A DNA stretch of 12,620 bases from Poriferisodalis sp964484385. GTDB taxonomy: Bacteria > Actinomycetota > Acidimicrobiia > Acidimicrobiales > Poriferisodalaceae. Location: the NCBI GenBank assembly GCA_964484385.1, contig CAZAFV010000079.1:1-12620 (forward strand), read 5' to 3'. Position 1 is the stretch's first letter. Each line of letters opens with the position of its first letter. The notes under the pieces were generated by a model that did no database searches, had not been told where the DNA came from, and saw only the letters and a program-made list of their open reading frames with translations. The translations under genes were made by a program, and so were the position numbers. Of this stretch, positions 6,439 to 12,620 are shown one piece after another.

Positions 6439-8115
6439 ATGAACCTCGGGGCACTTCTCGCGTTTGTGCGGCCGGATCTCGACTGGCACGCGCTCGCGCC
6501 CGAATTGACCCTGCTGGCGGTGGGCACGCTGGTGACCGTTGCCGACATCGCGCTCGACGACAAGGCCAAGCGGATGATGCCCACGCTGGCCGGCATCGGC
6601 CTGCTGGCCACGCTCGTGCCGATCCTGACCCTGGCCGCCGACGGCGCCGAGCGGCCCATGTTCGGCGGTGCCTACGTCGTCGACGATTTCTCGCTGGTGC
6701 TCAAGGCGCTGTTCATCTTGGCCGGCTACCTGGTCGTGCTCATGTCGGTCGACTACGTGCGCGAGGGCGACTACTACGAGAACGAGTACTACACGCTGCT
6801 GCTGACATCGCTGCTGGGCATGGTGATGATGGCCAGCTCGCGCGACCTGGTGAGCGTGTTCGTCGCGCTGGAGCTGCTGTCGATCCCGGCCTACATGCTG
6901 GCCGCTTGGCGCAAGGGCGGGCCGCGGTCCAACGAGGCCGGCTTGAAGTACTACCTGATGGGAGTCTTCGCTTCGGCGGTGATGCTGTACGGCATGTCGC
7001 TGGTGTTCGGCGTGGCCGGCGACACCGACTTCGGCACGATTGCCGCTGCATTGACGGGTGAGGGCGCGAGCCCAATCGTCATCGTGGCAATCCTGTTCGT
7101 GCTGATCGGCTTCGCCTTCAAGGTGTCGGCGGTGCCGTTCCACACGTGGGCGCCCGACACGTACGAAGGCGCCCCCACGCCGGTGACGGCGTTCCTGTCG
7201 GTGGCGTCGAAGGCTGCGGGCTTTGTGGCGCTGCTGAGTTTGGTGTTCGTGGCCTTCGAGGGGGCTGCCGACGTGGTGCAGCCGTTCTTCTGGGTACTGG
7301 CCGCGGTGACGATGACCGTGGGCAACCTGATTGCGCTGCGCCAGACGAACATCGTGCGAATGCTGGCCTATTCGGGCGTGGCGCAGGGCGGCTTCATGCT
7401 GGTGCCCTTCGCCGTGGCGTTCGAGGGCGATGCGTGGACCGTGCCCGGCACCGACATCACCACCAACGTGCTGCCCAGCGCGTATGAGGCGATCATCGTC
7501 TACGCCATCATCTACGCCTTCATGAACCTGGGCGCCTTCAGCGTGGTGCTCGCAGTGTCGCGGCGGACCCGCTCAGGCGAGATCGCGAGCTACGGCGGGC
7601 TGTTCAGCTATGCGCCCGGCATGGCAGTGCTGATGACGCTGTTCTTGGCTGCGCTGGCAGGCATCCCGCCGGCGGGCGGCTGGTTCGCCAAATTCGTGAT
7701 CTTCCGGGCCCTGGCCGATGCCAGCACGCCGGCTGGCTGGGTGCTCGCCGTGATCGTGGCGATCAATGCGGTGATCGCATTCGGCTACTACGCCCGGGTG
7801 CTGGTGCAGATGTGGTTCCAGCCGGTGCCCGAGACGGTGGCGCTGGGCGTAGACGCCGGTGGCGACGACGGCGACGAGCTCGCTCTCGCCAAAGCAGCCG
7901 ATGCGTCCGCCGAGCAGGACGAGCACGGCGATGCGTGGCTGGCCACCGAGACCAGTCAGGCCACGATGGTGCGCTTCACTCCGGGCAAGATCCCCATGAC
8001 CGGAGCATTGGCAGCGGCGCTGGCGATCACGGCAATTGCCACGCTGGCGCTCGGCGTCTTCCCGGGCCTGGTGAGCCACTTCGGCGACGTCGCGTCGTTC
8101 CACTTCGGCGGCTGA
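6439..8115 (+). CDS. nuoN: NADH-quinone oxidoreductase subunit N (ND2 homologue)
   Basis: This 558-residue antiporter-like proton-pumping subunit is next to NuoK in the membrane arm. Conserved charged residues are in place: Glu145 in ALELLSIPAYMLAAW (143-157), Lys228 in FAFKVSAVPFHTWAPDTYEGAPTP (226-248), Lys258 in SVASKAAGF, and Lys418 in GGWFAKFVIF near the C-terminal half channel. It is longer than the roughly 485-500 residues of many NuoN proteins. Part of the excess is a hydrophilic acidic insertion at about 472-507 (DAGGDDGDEL and AEQDEHGDAW) between the last two helices, followed by a conserved-type closing helix (about 519-546). ATG at 6439 has GGGAG at 6428-6432, spaced 6 bases away, and nuoM ends 2 bases upstream. 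A methyltransferase gene follows after 24 bases with no terminator between. Confidence 0.97.
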   Translation: MNLGALLAFVRPDLDWHALAPELTLLAVGTLVTVADIALDDKAKRMMPTLAGIGLLATLVPILTLAADGAERPMFGGAYVVDDFSLVLKALFILAGYLVVLMSVDYVREGDYYENEYYTLLLTSLLGMVMMASSRDLVSVFVALELLSIPAYMLAAWRKGGPRSNEAGLKYYLMGVFASAVMLYGMSLVFGVAGDTDFGTIAAALTGEGASPIVIVAILFVLIGFAFKVSAVPFHTWAPDTYEGAPTPVTAFLSVASKAAGFVALLSLVFVAFEGAADVVQPFFWVLAAVTMTVGNLIALRQTNIVRMLAYSGVAQGGFMLVPFAVAFEGDAWTVPGTDITTNVLPSAYEAIIVYAIIYAFMNLGAFSVVLAVSRRTRSGEIASYGGLFSYAPGMAVLMTLFLAALAGIPPAGGWFAKFVIFRALADASTPAGWVLAVIVAINAVIAFGYYARVLVQMWFQPVPETVALGVDAGGDDGDELALAKAADASAEQDEHGDAWLATETSQATMVRFTPGKIPMTGALAAALAITAIATLALGVFPGLVSHFGDVASFHFGG

Positions 8116-8139
8116 GCACTGGCGGGGCGCACGGTCCCG

Positions 8140-9162
8140 GTGTCCAGCCCCATGCCTGACATGCGCCGCTTCGACGAGTTCATGGACGAAGCGCTCTACG
8201 GCCCTTCCGGCTTCTACGTGCGGGGGGGACGGCCGGCGGCTCGGGGCGGTGACTTTGCGACGTCGCCCGAGCTGGGCACGCTGTTCGCTCGATGCGTTGC
8301 CGGCTGGCTGGATCGCACATGGGATGAGCTGGGCCGGCCTGACCCGTTCGTAGTGGTCGAGGGCGGCGCCGGCCGCGGGACGCTGTGCCGCGACGTGCTC
8401 GCGCACGTCGAGGAGTGCAGCGACGCACTGCAGTACGTGATGGTCGAGCGCGTGGCGCGCCAGCGCGCCGAGGCGCTGGAGGCAATCGGCGAGTCCCAAC
8501 CCGTCCGTGCAGCGCCGGATCTTCCCGACGGCCCCATCGTGGGCGTCGTGCTCGCCAACGAGCTGCTCGACAACCTGCCGTTCCGCTTGCTGGAACGCTC
8601 AGAGGTTGGCTGGCAGGAGATACATGTTGCGCCCGAAGGTTCCGCCGAGGTGCTGCGGGATGCGCCTGCCGATGCGGCGGCGATGGCCGAGGCGCTGGCC
8701 CCGGGCGCCGCACCGGGTGCGCGTGTGCCGCTGCAGCTGAAAGCGGCGGTTTGGGTCCGCCGGGCGCTGCAGTCGCTCGAGCGCGGTCGGCTCTTGACAT
8801 TCGATTACGGCGTGCGCCACACGGTTGAGCTTGCTGAGCGTCCGCAGCGCGAGTGGCTGCGGACATACCGATCCCAGCGCCGCGGGGACGACCCGCTGCA
8901 TGCGCCTGGCACAGCGGACATCACGTGCGACGTGGCCTTCGACCAGCTGTCGCCCGGTGCGACGTTGAGCACTCAAGCCGATTGGCTCATTGGGGCCGGC
9001 ATCGAATCCATGACAGCGAAGGCGCGGGCACGCTGGCAACGAAGCCGGTCCAACCCGACGGCCGAGACTCTTGCCGCCCGGACGCTGCTTGACGAAGCAG
9101 CCGCGCTCACCGACCCCGACGGCATGGGCGCCTTCTGGGCCGCCGAATGGCACGCCGGCTGA
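8140..9162 (+). CDS. SAM-dependent methyltransferase, MidA/NDUFAF7 family (COG1565), probable complex I assembly factor
   Basis: This soluble 340-residue class I methyltransferase carries the signatures of the MidA/NDUFAF7 family. These are ALYGPSGFYVRGG (18-30) and GDFATSPEL (37-45) at the N terminus; the SAM-binding loop VVVEGGAGRGTL (71-82), a variant of the usual ELGPGRGTL with G-x-G-x-G kept; ANELLDNLPFRLL (139-151), equivalent to ANEffDaLPv; GWQEIHV (157-163); FDYG (221-224); and the late block with G-T-A-D-I-T-C-D-V-A-F (257-267). Human NDUFAF7 dimethylates an arginine of NDUFS2, the NuoD homologue, early in complex I assembly. Its place 24 bases after nuoN, in the same direction, makes a complex I maturation role the best inference, not proven here. 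The start is uncertain: GTG at 8140 or ATG at 8152 or 8161 are in frame; a GGCGGGG run lies at 8121-8127. Nothing looks truncated. Confidence 0.85.
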   Translation: MSSPMPDMRRFDEFMDEALYGPSGFYVRGGRPAARGGDFATSPELGTLFARCVAGWLDRTWDELGRPDPFVVVEGGAGRGTLCRDVLAHVEECSDALQYVMVERVARQRAEALEAIGESQPVRAAPDLPDGPIVGVVLANELLDNLPFRLLERSEVGWQEIHVAPEGSAEVLRDAPADAAAMAEALAPGAAPGARVPLQLKAAVWVRRALQSLERGRLLTFDYGVRHTVELAERPQREWLRTYRSQRRGDDPLHAPGTADITCDVAFDQLSPGATLSTQADWLIGAGIESMTAKARARWQRSRSNPTAETLAARTLLDEAAALTDPDGMGAFWAAEWHAG

Positions 9163-9313
9163 GCGCGACGGAGCAAATTCCGTAGTCCAGTGCCTCGGCG
9201 CTTGGTCCTCTTGGCCAGTGGTTGCGGATCAAGTTCTCGTCCGGGCTTAACCGGTCGTAGGTGCTGAATCCCGCCCCGCTGGGATGGTCAGGGTTTGCTG
9301 CCGTTCGGCTGAC
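9163..9313. other. Convergent intergenic gap
   Basis: This 151-base stretch separates the end of the nuo-methyltransferase operon (+ strand) from the end of the DNA methylase gene (- strand). The only inverted repeat I see is ATCCC at 9268-9272 with GGGAT at 9281-9285, which is short and not followed by T residues. No gene or convincing terminator is visible. It marks the border between core operon and accessory gene. Confidence 0.5.
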
Positions 9314-12300
9314 CTAGGGCTGCGTCGATTTGCCTCCGTGGACGGAAGGTTCGGCGCACCAGGCCTCTCGAATTGTGCTCAGCGGCACATGGATCGTGCC
9401 TGGTATGCCGAGAACTTGGCACAGCACGATGTCGTCGAGCATCTTGCGCGCATCGTCACGGTACGCCTCGTTGGCGGGCAGCATCTTCGTGCTCTTGTGT
9501 GCATCAAATCGAGCGGCGAGCGCGGTCACTGTAGCGCTGGGAAGCACTCGGAGATCGAGTACCGGTATGTCGCCGATCGTCGTGATCGACAGATTGGCGC
9601 GGCCCTTTTGCTGTCGATTTGAAACCCACCATCTGGCGACGAGGCCGGGAGTGGTGTTGAGCCAGAGAGCAAGCGCCTTTTCCCAATCCTCGGGATTGGG
9701 AGTGAGCGCCGGAGATGGGGCGGCAGACGGCCAAGCGCGGCCTCCGATCGCTGGCTGGGGAGTGAGACAAGCGCCCAATGCCTGGGAGTTCACTTGGAAG
9801 TCGCGATTGATGTGAAGTCGGGTGGCGCCACAGATTTCGGCACCGTTCGCAGCGGTCCAACCGTTCCATCGATCCAGTGCCTTGGAATTCATGCCAGACC
9901 GCACCGTCCCGGCCGAATCGGGCAGTACCTCCAACGACTGCTCCTTGGTGTGGTCGTGTTGCCACAGGACCGGATAGCCAGCGCGGCTGTGGTGCCTCCT
10001 CTGTTGGAGCATGTCGATGTCGAAGGGGCCCCTGTGTGTGCCATCAGGCTGGAAGCCGTTGATGTCCATGTGATATGCACCGCGATTAGCCAGAGACGAA
10101 AGCGGAGCCATCGACACGTCAATGGCGTCGAGACGAGGCAGCCGCAGCTGTCCGGCTTCAATGCCAGCGGCGAAGTCAGCCACCTCTGCGCCGATCACAC
10201 CGGTGGGGTGGCCGCGCACGCCCGGACCGATTGACTGGACTTGGGCACGGCCAAACACTGTCGCACCGACAGCCAGTGTCGTGCTCGCGCCGCCTTGTCC
10301 CTTGATCGCCCTGGCAAACTCAACCGCCGCCGCCGCCGAGCCGGGGAGCTTGTCCAATATCACATGCTCCGCCAGCGCGACTTGGTGTGCCACCGCGACA
10401 TCACCGTTGGATTCCTTCTTGGTTGCCACGAGCACCACTTCGGCCATGCCCGTGTCGGCAGAGAACGCCCGGTTGCCAGAACCGCCAGCGGCTTGGTCGG
10501 CCGCATCCGGTGTCGTGGAGCCGCTACTTGTTCCCGGTCCCGTCTCGGCGATGCTGAGTACTTGGATCTGGTCGTAGGCGGTGGCAAGGAGCGCACGCAG
10601 GTTTGCCCACTCTTTGCCAGCTATGGCCGATGCGGGAAGTATGAGGGCCAGCACGCCACCGGGCTTCAGCTTGACGTGAGCGAGATCGGCGAATATCGAG
10701 CCGAGCCCGACTTGACCGCTGTATGCGATTGGCCGGTGCTCGACCTTGTTGGAGGCCTTCTTGAGCAGCTTCGCCATCTTGGCTTGCTCTTGAGAACTAT
10801 TGCCGAGGCCTGCGAACGCCGGCTGAGGCACCCCCACTCTGTTGCCCTCATGCCCAACAGATCTGGTGAACGGTGGGTTCATGATCACGACATCGAGGGA
10901 CGCTTCGGGCACATCGGCGGTGACAGTGACCGTGTCGCCCTCAGGAGTGACGCCGATGGTGCCATCGCCCCACAATGCAGGTTGGGTGTCATCGTCGAGC
11001 AGGTCGATGGAGCCGAGGCGCGTACTGGTGCCACCGGCGGGCTCTTGGGTATCGCCGTAGGGCATTACCCATGTGCGAGTGCGGGCATAGTCGACGGCGG
11101 GTTGCTCGCCTGACAGGCGCGCCGCTGTGAGATGAACTGCGGCGGCAAGGATGTCGCAGCCGACGAAGCTGTCTTCGAGCATTTGCCGGTGAATGAGGGC
11201 GTCGTCACCGCCATCAGTCCTGTGCCGCTCGGCGATTCTGCGGTAGACCGCAGTGAGCAGCGCTCCTGTGCCGCAAGCTAGATCGCCGACCTGGACGCTC
11301 GCGGCAGCTTCGGGATCGCCCCAGTCGACACCGAGCCGACTGACGGCAAGCTCGGCGACGAGTGCCGCAGAAGCCGGACGGGTGTAAAACGCGGCCAGGA
11401 ACTTGCGGTCGCCGATGAGCTCTCCGAACAGCCGGCCCACTAGGCCTTGCGCGTTGGGGTTCTCGACAACCTTCGCGGCCAGCCGGAAGAGCACTCTGAG
11501 CATCTTTCCGGCCGCGACTTGGTGGTTCATCGCAAACAGAAGGCGTCTGCCGATCCCGAAGATCGGCCAGTAGTCGAACTCGAGAATGTCCTTCCAGACC
11601 TCGAGCACGGTGAACTGGTCGCAATCGTCGGCGCTGAGCATTCGCGCCGGCGAAGGGATGCTCGCGTGGTGCTGGGAGATGTGAGCTTGGAAGACCGCCG
11701 CGTTGAACATAATGGCGGCGGCCATCCGCATGGTCTGCTCGCTGGCTTCTTGATTCAGCAGCTGGGGAAACTCAATTGGAGCGAGCGGATCTTCGGCGAT
11801 GTGATCCGCAGCAGCAGCCAACGCCCTGCGGACATCCTCAGCGATGGTGCTGCTGTCGAGTGCGTCGGCTGTCACGCGGTCGACAAAAGCCGCGAGGTCC
11901 TGCAGGCCGCCTTCGATCCAGCCCACCTCAGGGAACCTTGTCGGCGAATGGCCCGGAAGCCACGCCGCGTAGCGGTATTGCTCCGAGCGAATCAGCGACC
12001 CCACGTCGGCCTCTGGACAGGTGCTGACACTCAGCGGTGACAAGACCCCGATGATCGCCTCGACTGGTGTCCCGGACGCCCACGCGGCACCGACGTGGCC
12101 GTCGCATTGCTGCTCTAGCGCCCTTACTCCAGCACTCGTGTCGTACTTGTTTTCCACAAGCGCCCGAACTCTTCCGGGCGCGTCGATGACGATGTCAGGC
12201 TGCTTCGCGCCGACCATGAGGCCCGTCTGCTGTGTTCGCACTTGCGAGCGCGGGTGGCATCCGCCGATGGCATTGCCCAACTCCGGATTGATCGAAGGCT

Positions 12301-12319
12301 CGGTGCGGTGAGTTGCCAA
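9314..12319 (-). CDS. N6-adenine DNA methyltransferase with N-terminal PD-(D/E)xK nuclease-like motif; candidate single-chain restriction-modification enzyme
   Basis: This large protein has 1001 residues from TTG 12319, or 1014 from GTG 12358. TTG is preferred because GGAGGG lies 6 bases before it, while the GTG has no such site. Residues are counted from the TTG. Near the N terminus, QPDIVID (40-46) followed by VENKY (55-59) fits a PD-(D/E)xK nuclease: Asp42 or Asp45 with Glu56-x-Lys58. A helical region follows (about 150-300), then FYTRP (311-315), motif I DLACGTGALL (346-355), a post-I block FVGCD (385-389), and catalytic motif IV NPPF (481-484) of the adenine-methylating class. PGGVLALILPAS (553-564) and a TGMAEVVLVATKK block (623-635) end the catalytic domain; a Gly/Ser/Thr/Ala-rich linker precedes the latter. 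The C-terminal third (about 690-925) resembles a target-recognition region with PVLWQHD and INRDFQVNSQALGACL. The layout resembles type IIG/IIL enzymes such as MmeI; a standalone methylase of a multi-gene defence system is the alternative. No specificity or helicase subunit is in the window. Confidence 0.8.
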   Translation of the reverse strand: MATHRTEPSINPELGNAIGGCHPRSQVRTQQTGLMVGAKQPDIVIDAPGRVRALVENKYDTSAGVRALEQQCDGHVGAAWASGTPVEAIIGVLSPLSVSTCPEADVGSLIRSEQYRYAAWLPGHSPTRFPEVGWIEGGLQDLAAFVDRVTADALDSSTIAEDVRRALAAAADHIAEDPLAPIEFPQLLNQEASEQTMRMAAAIMFNAAVFQAHISQHHASIPSPARMLSADDCDQFTVLEVWKDILEFDYWPIFGIGRRLLFAMNHQVAAGKMLRVLFRLAAKVVENPNAQGLVGRLFGELIGDRKFLAAFYTRPASAALVAELAVSRLGVDWGDPEAAASVQVGDLACGTGALLTAVYRRIAERHRTDGGDDALIHRQMLEDSFVGCDILAAAVHLTAARLSGEQPAVDYARTRTWVMPYGDTQEPAGGTSTRLGSIDLLDDDTQPALWGDGTIGVTPEGDTVTVTADVPEASLDVVIMNPPFTRSVGHEGNRVGVPQPAFAGLGNSSQEQAKMAKLLKKASNKVEHRPIAYSGQVGLGSIFADLAHVKLKPGGVLALILPASAIAGKEWANLRALLATAYDQIQVLSIAETGPGTSSGSTTPDAADQAAGGSGNRAFSADTGMAEVVLVATKKESNGDVAVAHQVALAEHVILDKLPGSAAAAVEFARAIKGQGGASTTLAVGATVFGRAQVQSIGPGVRGHPTGVIGAEVADFAAGIEAGQLRLPRLDAIDVSMAPLSSLANRGAYHMDINGFQPDGTHRGPFDIDMLQQRRHHSRAGYPVLWQHDHTKEQSLEVLPDSAGTVRSGMNSKALDRWNGWTAANGAEICGATRLHINRDFQVNSQALGACLTPQPAIGGRAWPSAAPSPALTPNPEDWEKALALWLNTTPGLVARWWVSNRQQKGRANLSITTIGDIPVLDLRVLPSATVTALAARFDAHKSTKMLPANEAYRDDARKMLDDIVLCQVLGIPGTIHVPLSTIREAWCAEPSVHGGKSTQP

Positions 12320-12325
12320 CGGATT

Positions 12326-12331
12326 CCCTCC
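12326..12331 (-). promoter_or_regulatory. Shine-Dalgarno site deciding the methylase start
   Basis: The - strand reads GGAGGG here, 6 bases before a TTG codon (12319-12317). It is the best ribosome binding site near the N terminus of the methylase gene and favours TTG over the upstream GTG at 12358, which has no purine-rich site in front of it. The site is clear in sequence; its use is inferred. Confidence 0.5.
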
Positions 12332-12620
12332 GGCCAAGCCTCCGGCGAACGGTAACACCGCCGCGTCTGCGGCTGATTGATGATTTCCCGCTCGTATCCG
12401 TCCCGTCGCGACATCGCCGCGGGCTTCGCATCTGAACCTAAGACTCCCACCCTTGTTCCGATATCAGGAGCCCCCCAACAATCTTGGGTGGTTCAAACTG
12501 GGTCAGAGCCGTACGAACCCGAGACACAGCTGATGAGCCGAAAACGACCGCGACGTACACCAGCACTGAGCCCGGATTCACCGGTTTGTTTGGGGTGTGG
12601 GGGTTGTCGCGTCCACCAGA
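12332..12620. other. Upstream region of the methylase gene, no assigned gene
   Basis: This stretch holds no gene that I recognise. The methylase frame stays open back to 12463 but contains no start beyond GTG 12358. An imperfect hairpin lies at 12471-12491 (seven of eight base pairs, five-base loop) without a T run. Two short frames are cut by the window edge. On the - strand a frame runs from 12620 to a TAG at 12438 (60 residues, ending ISEQGWES). On the + strand ATG 12533 opens a 29-codon basic start with C-L-G-C-G-G-C. Either may be chance. No clear promoter boxes are seen. Confidence 0.4.
12471..12491. repeat. Imperfect inverted repeat (hairpin)
   Basis: CCCCCCAA at 12471-12478 pairs with TTGGGTGG at 12484-12491 across a five-base loop, with one C/T mismatch at the third pair. 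It lies upstream of the - strand methylase gene. There is no T run on either side, so a classic intrinsic terminator is doubtful; an operator or the end of a neighbouring transcript are other readings. Confidence 0.35.

Noticed and set aside
9268..9285. Possible terminator between the two convergent genes
   Set aside because: The stem is only five base pairs with an eight-base loop and no T run on either side.
9314..12319. Reading the methylase as a type I HsdM subunit
   Set aside because: The N-terminal PD-(D/E)xK-like motif, the length of about 1000 residues, the FYTRP-type entry and the built-in C-terminal recognition-like region do not fit HsdM, and no hsdS or hsdR is seen.
12492..12525. 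tRNA-like or attachment-site fragment near the right edge
   Set aside because: A GGTTC-like phrase is present but no cloverleaf arms could be drawn and there is no direct repeat elsewhere in the window.
1..12620. CRISPR array or tandem repeat locus
   Set aside because: No regularly spaced repeats were seen on either strand; the only short tandem repeat is the ten-codon DDGHG pair in nuoL.

Overview
The window is high-GC bacterial DNA from a chromosome that looks actinobacterial, possibly an Acidimicrobiia-like lineage. That placement rests on the very GC-rich third codon positions, the GTG and TTG starts, the NuoD/NuoH/NuoI sequence style and the 11-gene type of nuo layout; it is an inference and not a firm taxonomic call.

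Positions 1-8115 are the membrane-arm half of a respiratory complex I operon on the + strand. In order it holds the 3' end of nuoD, then nuoH, nuoI, nuoJ, nuoK, nuoL, nuoM and nuoN. Gaps are 2-55 bases, and nuoD and nuoH share ATGA. All seven complete subunits are intact and keep their quinone-site, iron-sulfur and proton-channel residues, with one notable exception in NuoH (Val226). nuoD is followed directly by nuoH, so the NADH-oxidising module genes nuoE, nuoF and nuoG are absent from their usual place. This is the arrangement of 11-subunit complex I, which takes electrons from another donor or borrows an NADH module encoded elsewhere.

Positions 8140-9162 carry, 24 bases after nuoN, a SAM-dependent methyltransferase of the MidA/NDUFAF7 (COG1565) family. 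In mitochondria this family methylates an arginine of the NuoD homologue during complex I assembly. The sequence therefore suggests that a complex I maturation factor is co-transcribed with the structural genes.

Positions 9163-9313 are a short convergent intergenic gap without a convincing terminator.

Positions 9314-12319 (frame open to 12463) on the - strand encode one large protein. It has a PD-(D/E)xK-type nuclease motif near its N terminus, an N6-adenine DNA methyltransferase core (DLACGTG and NPPF) and a C-terminal region that looks like a target-recognition domain. It is probably a single-polypeptide (type IIG/IIL-like) restriction-modification or other phage-defence enzyme. Its third codon positions look less GC-rich than those of nuo, as expected for acquired accessory DNA beside a core operon.

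Positions 12320-12620 are non-coding or edge sequence. They hold the ribosome binding site of the methylase gene, an imperfect hairpin, and two short reading frames cut by the window end.
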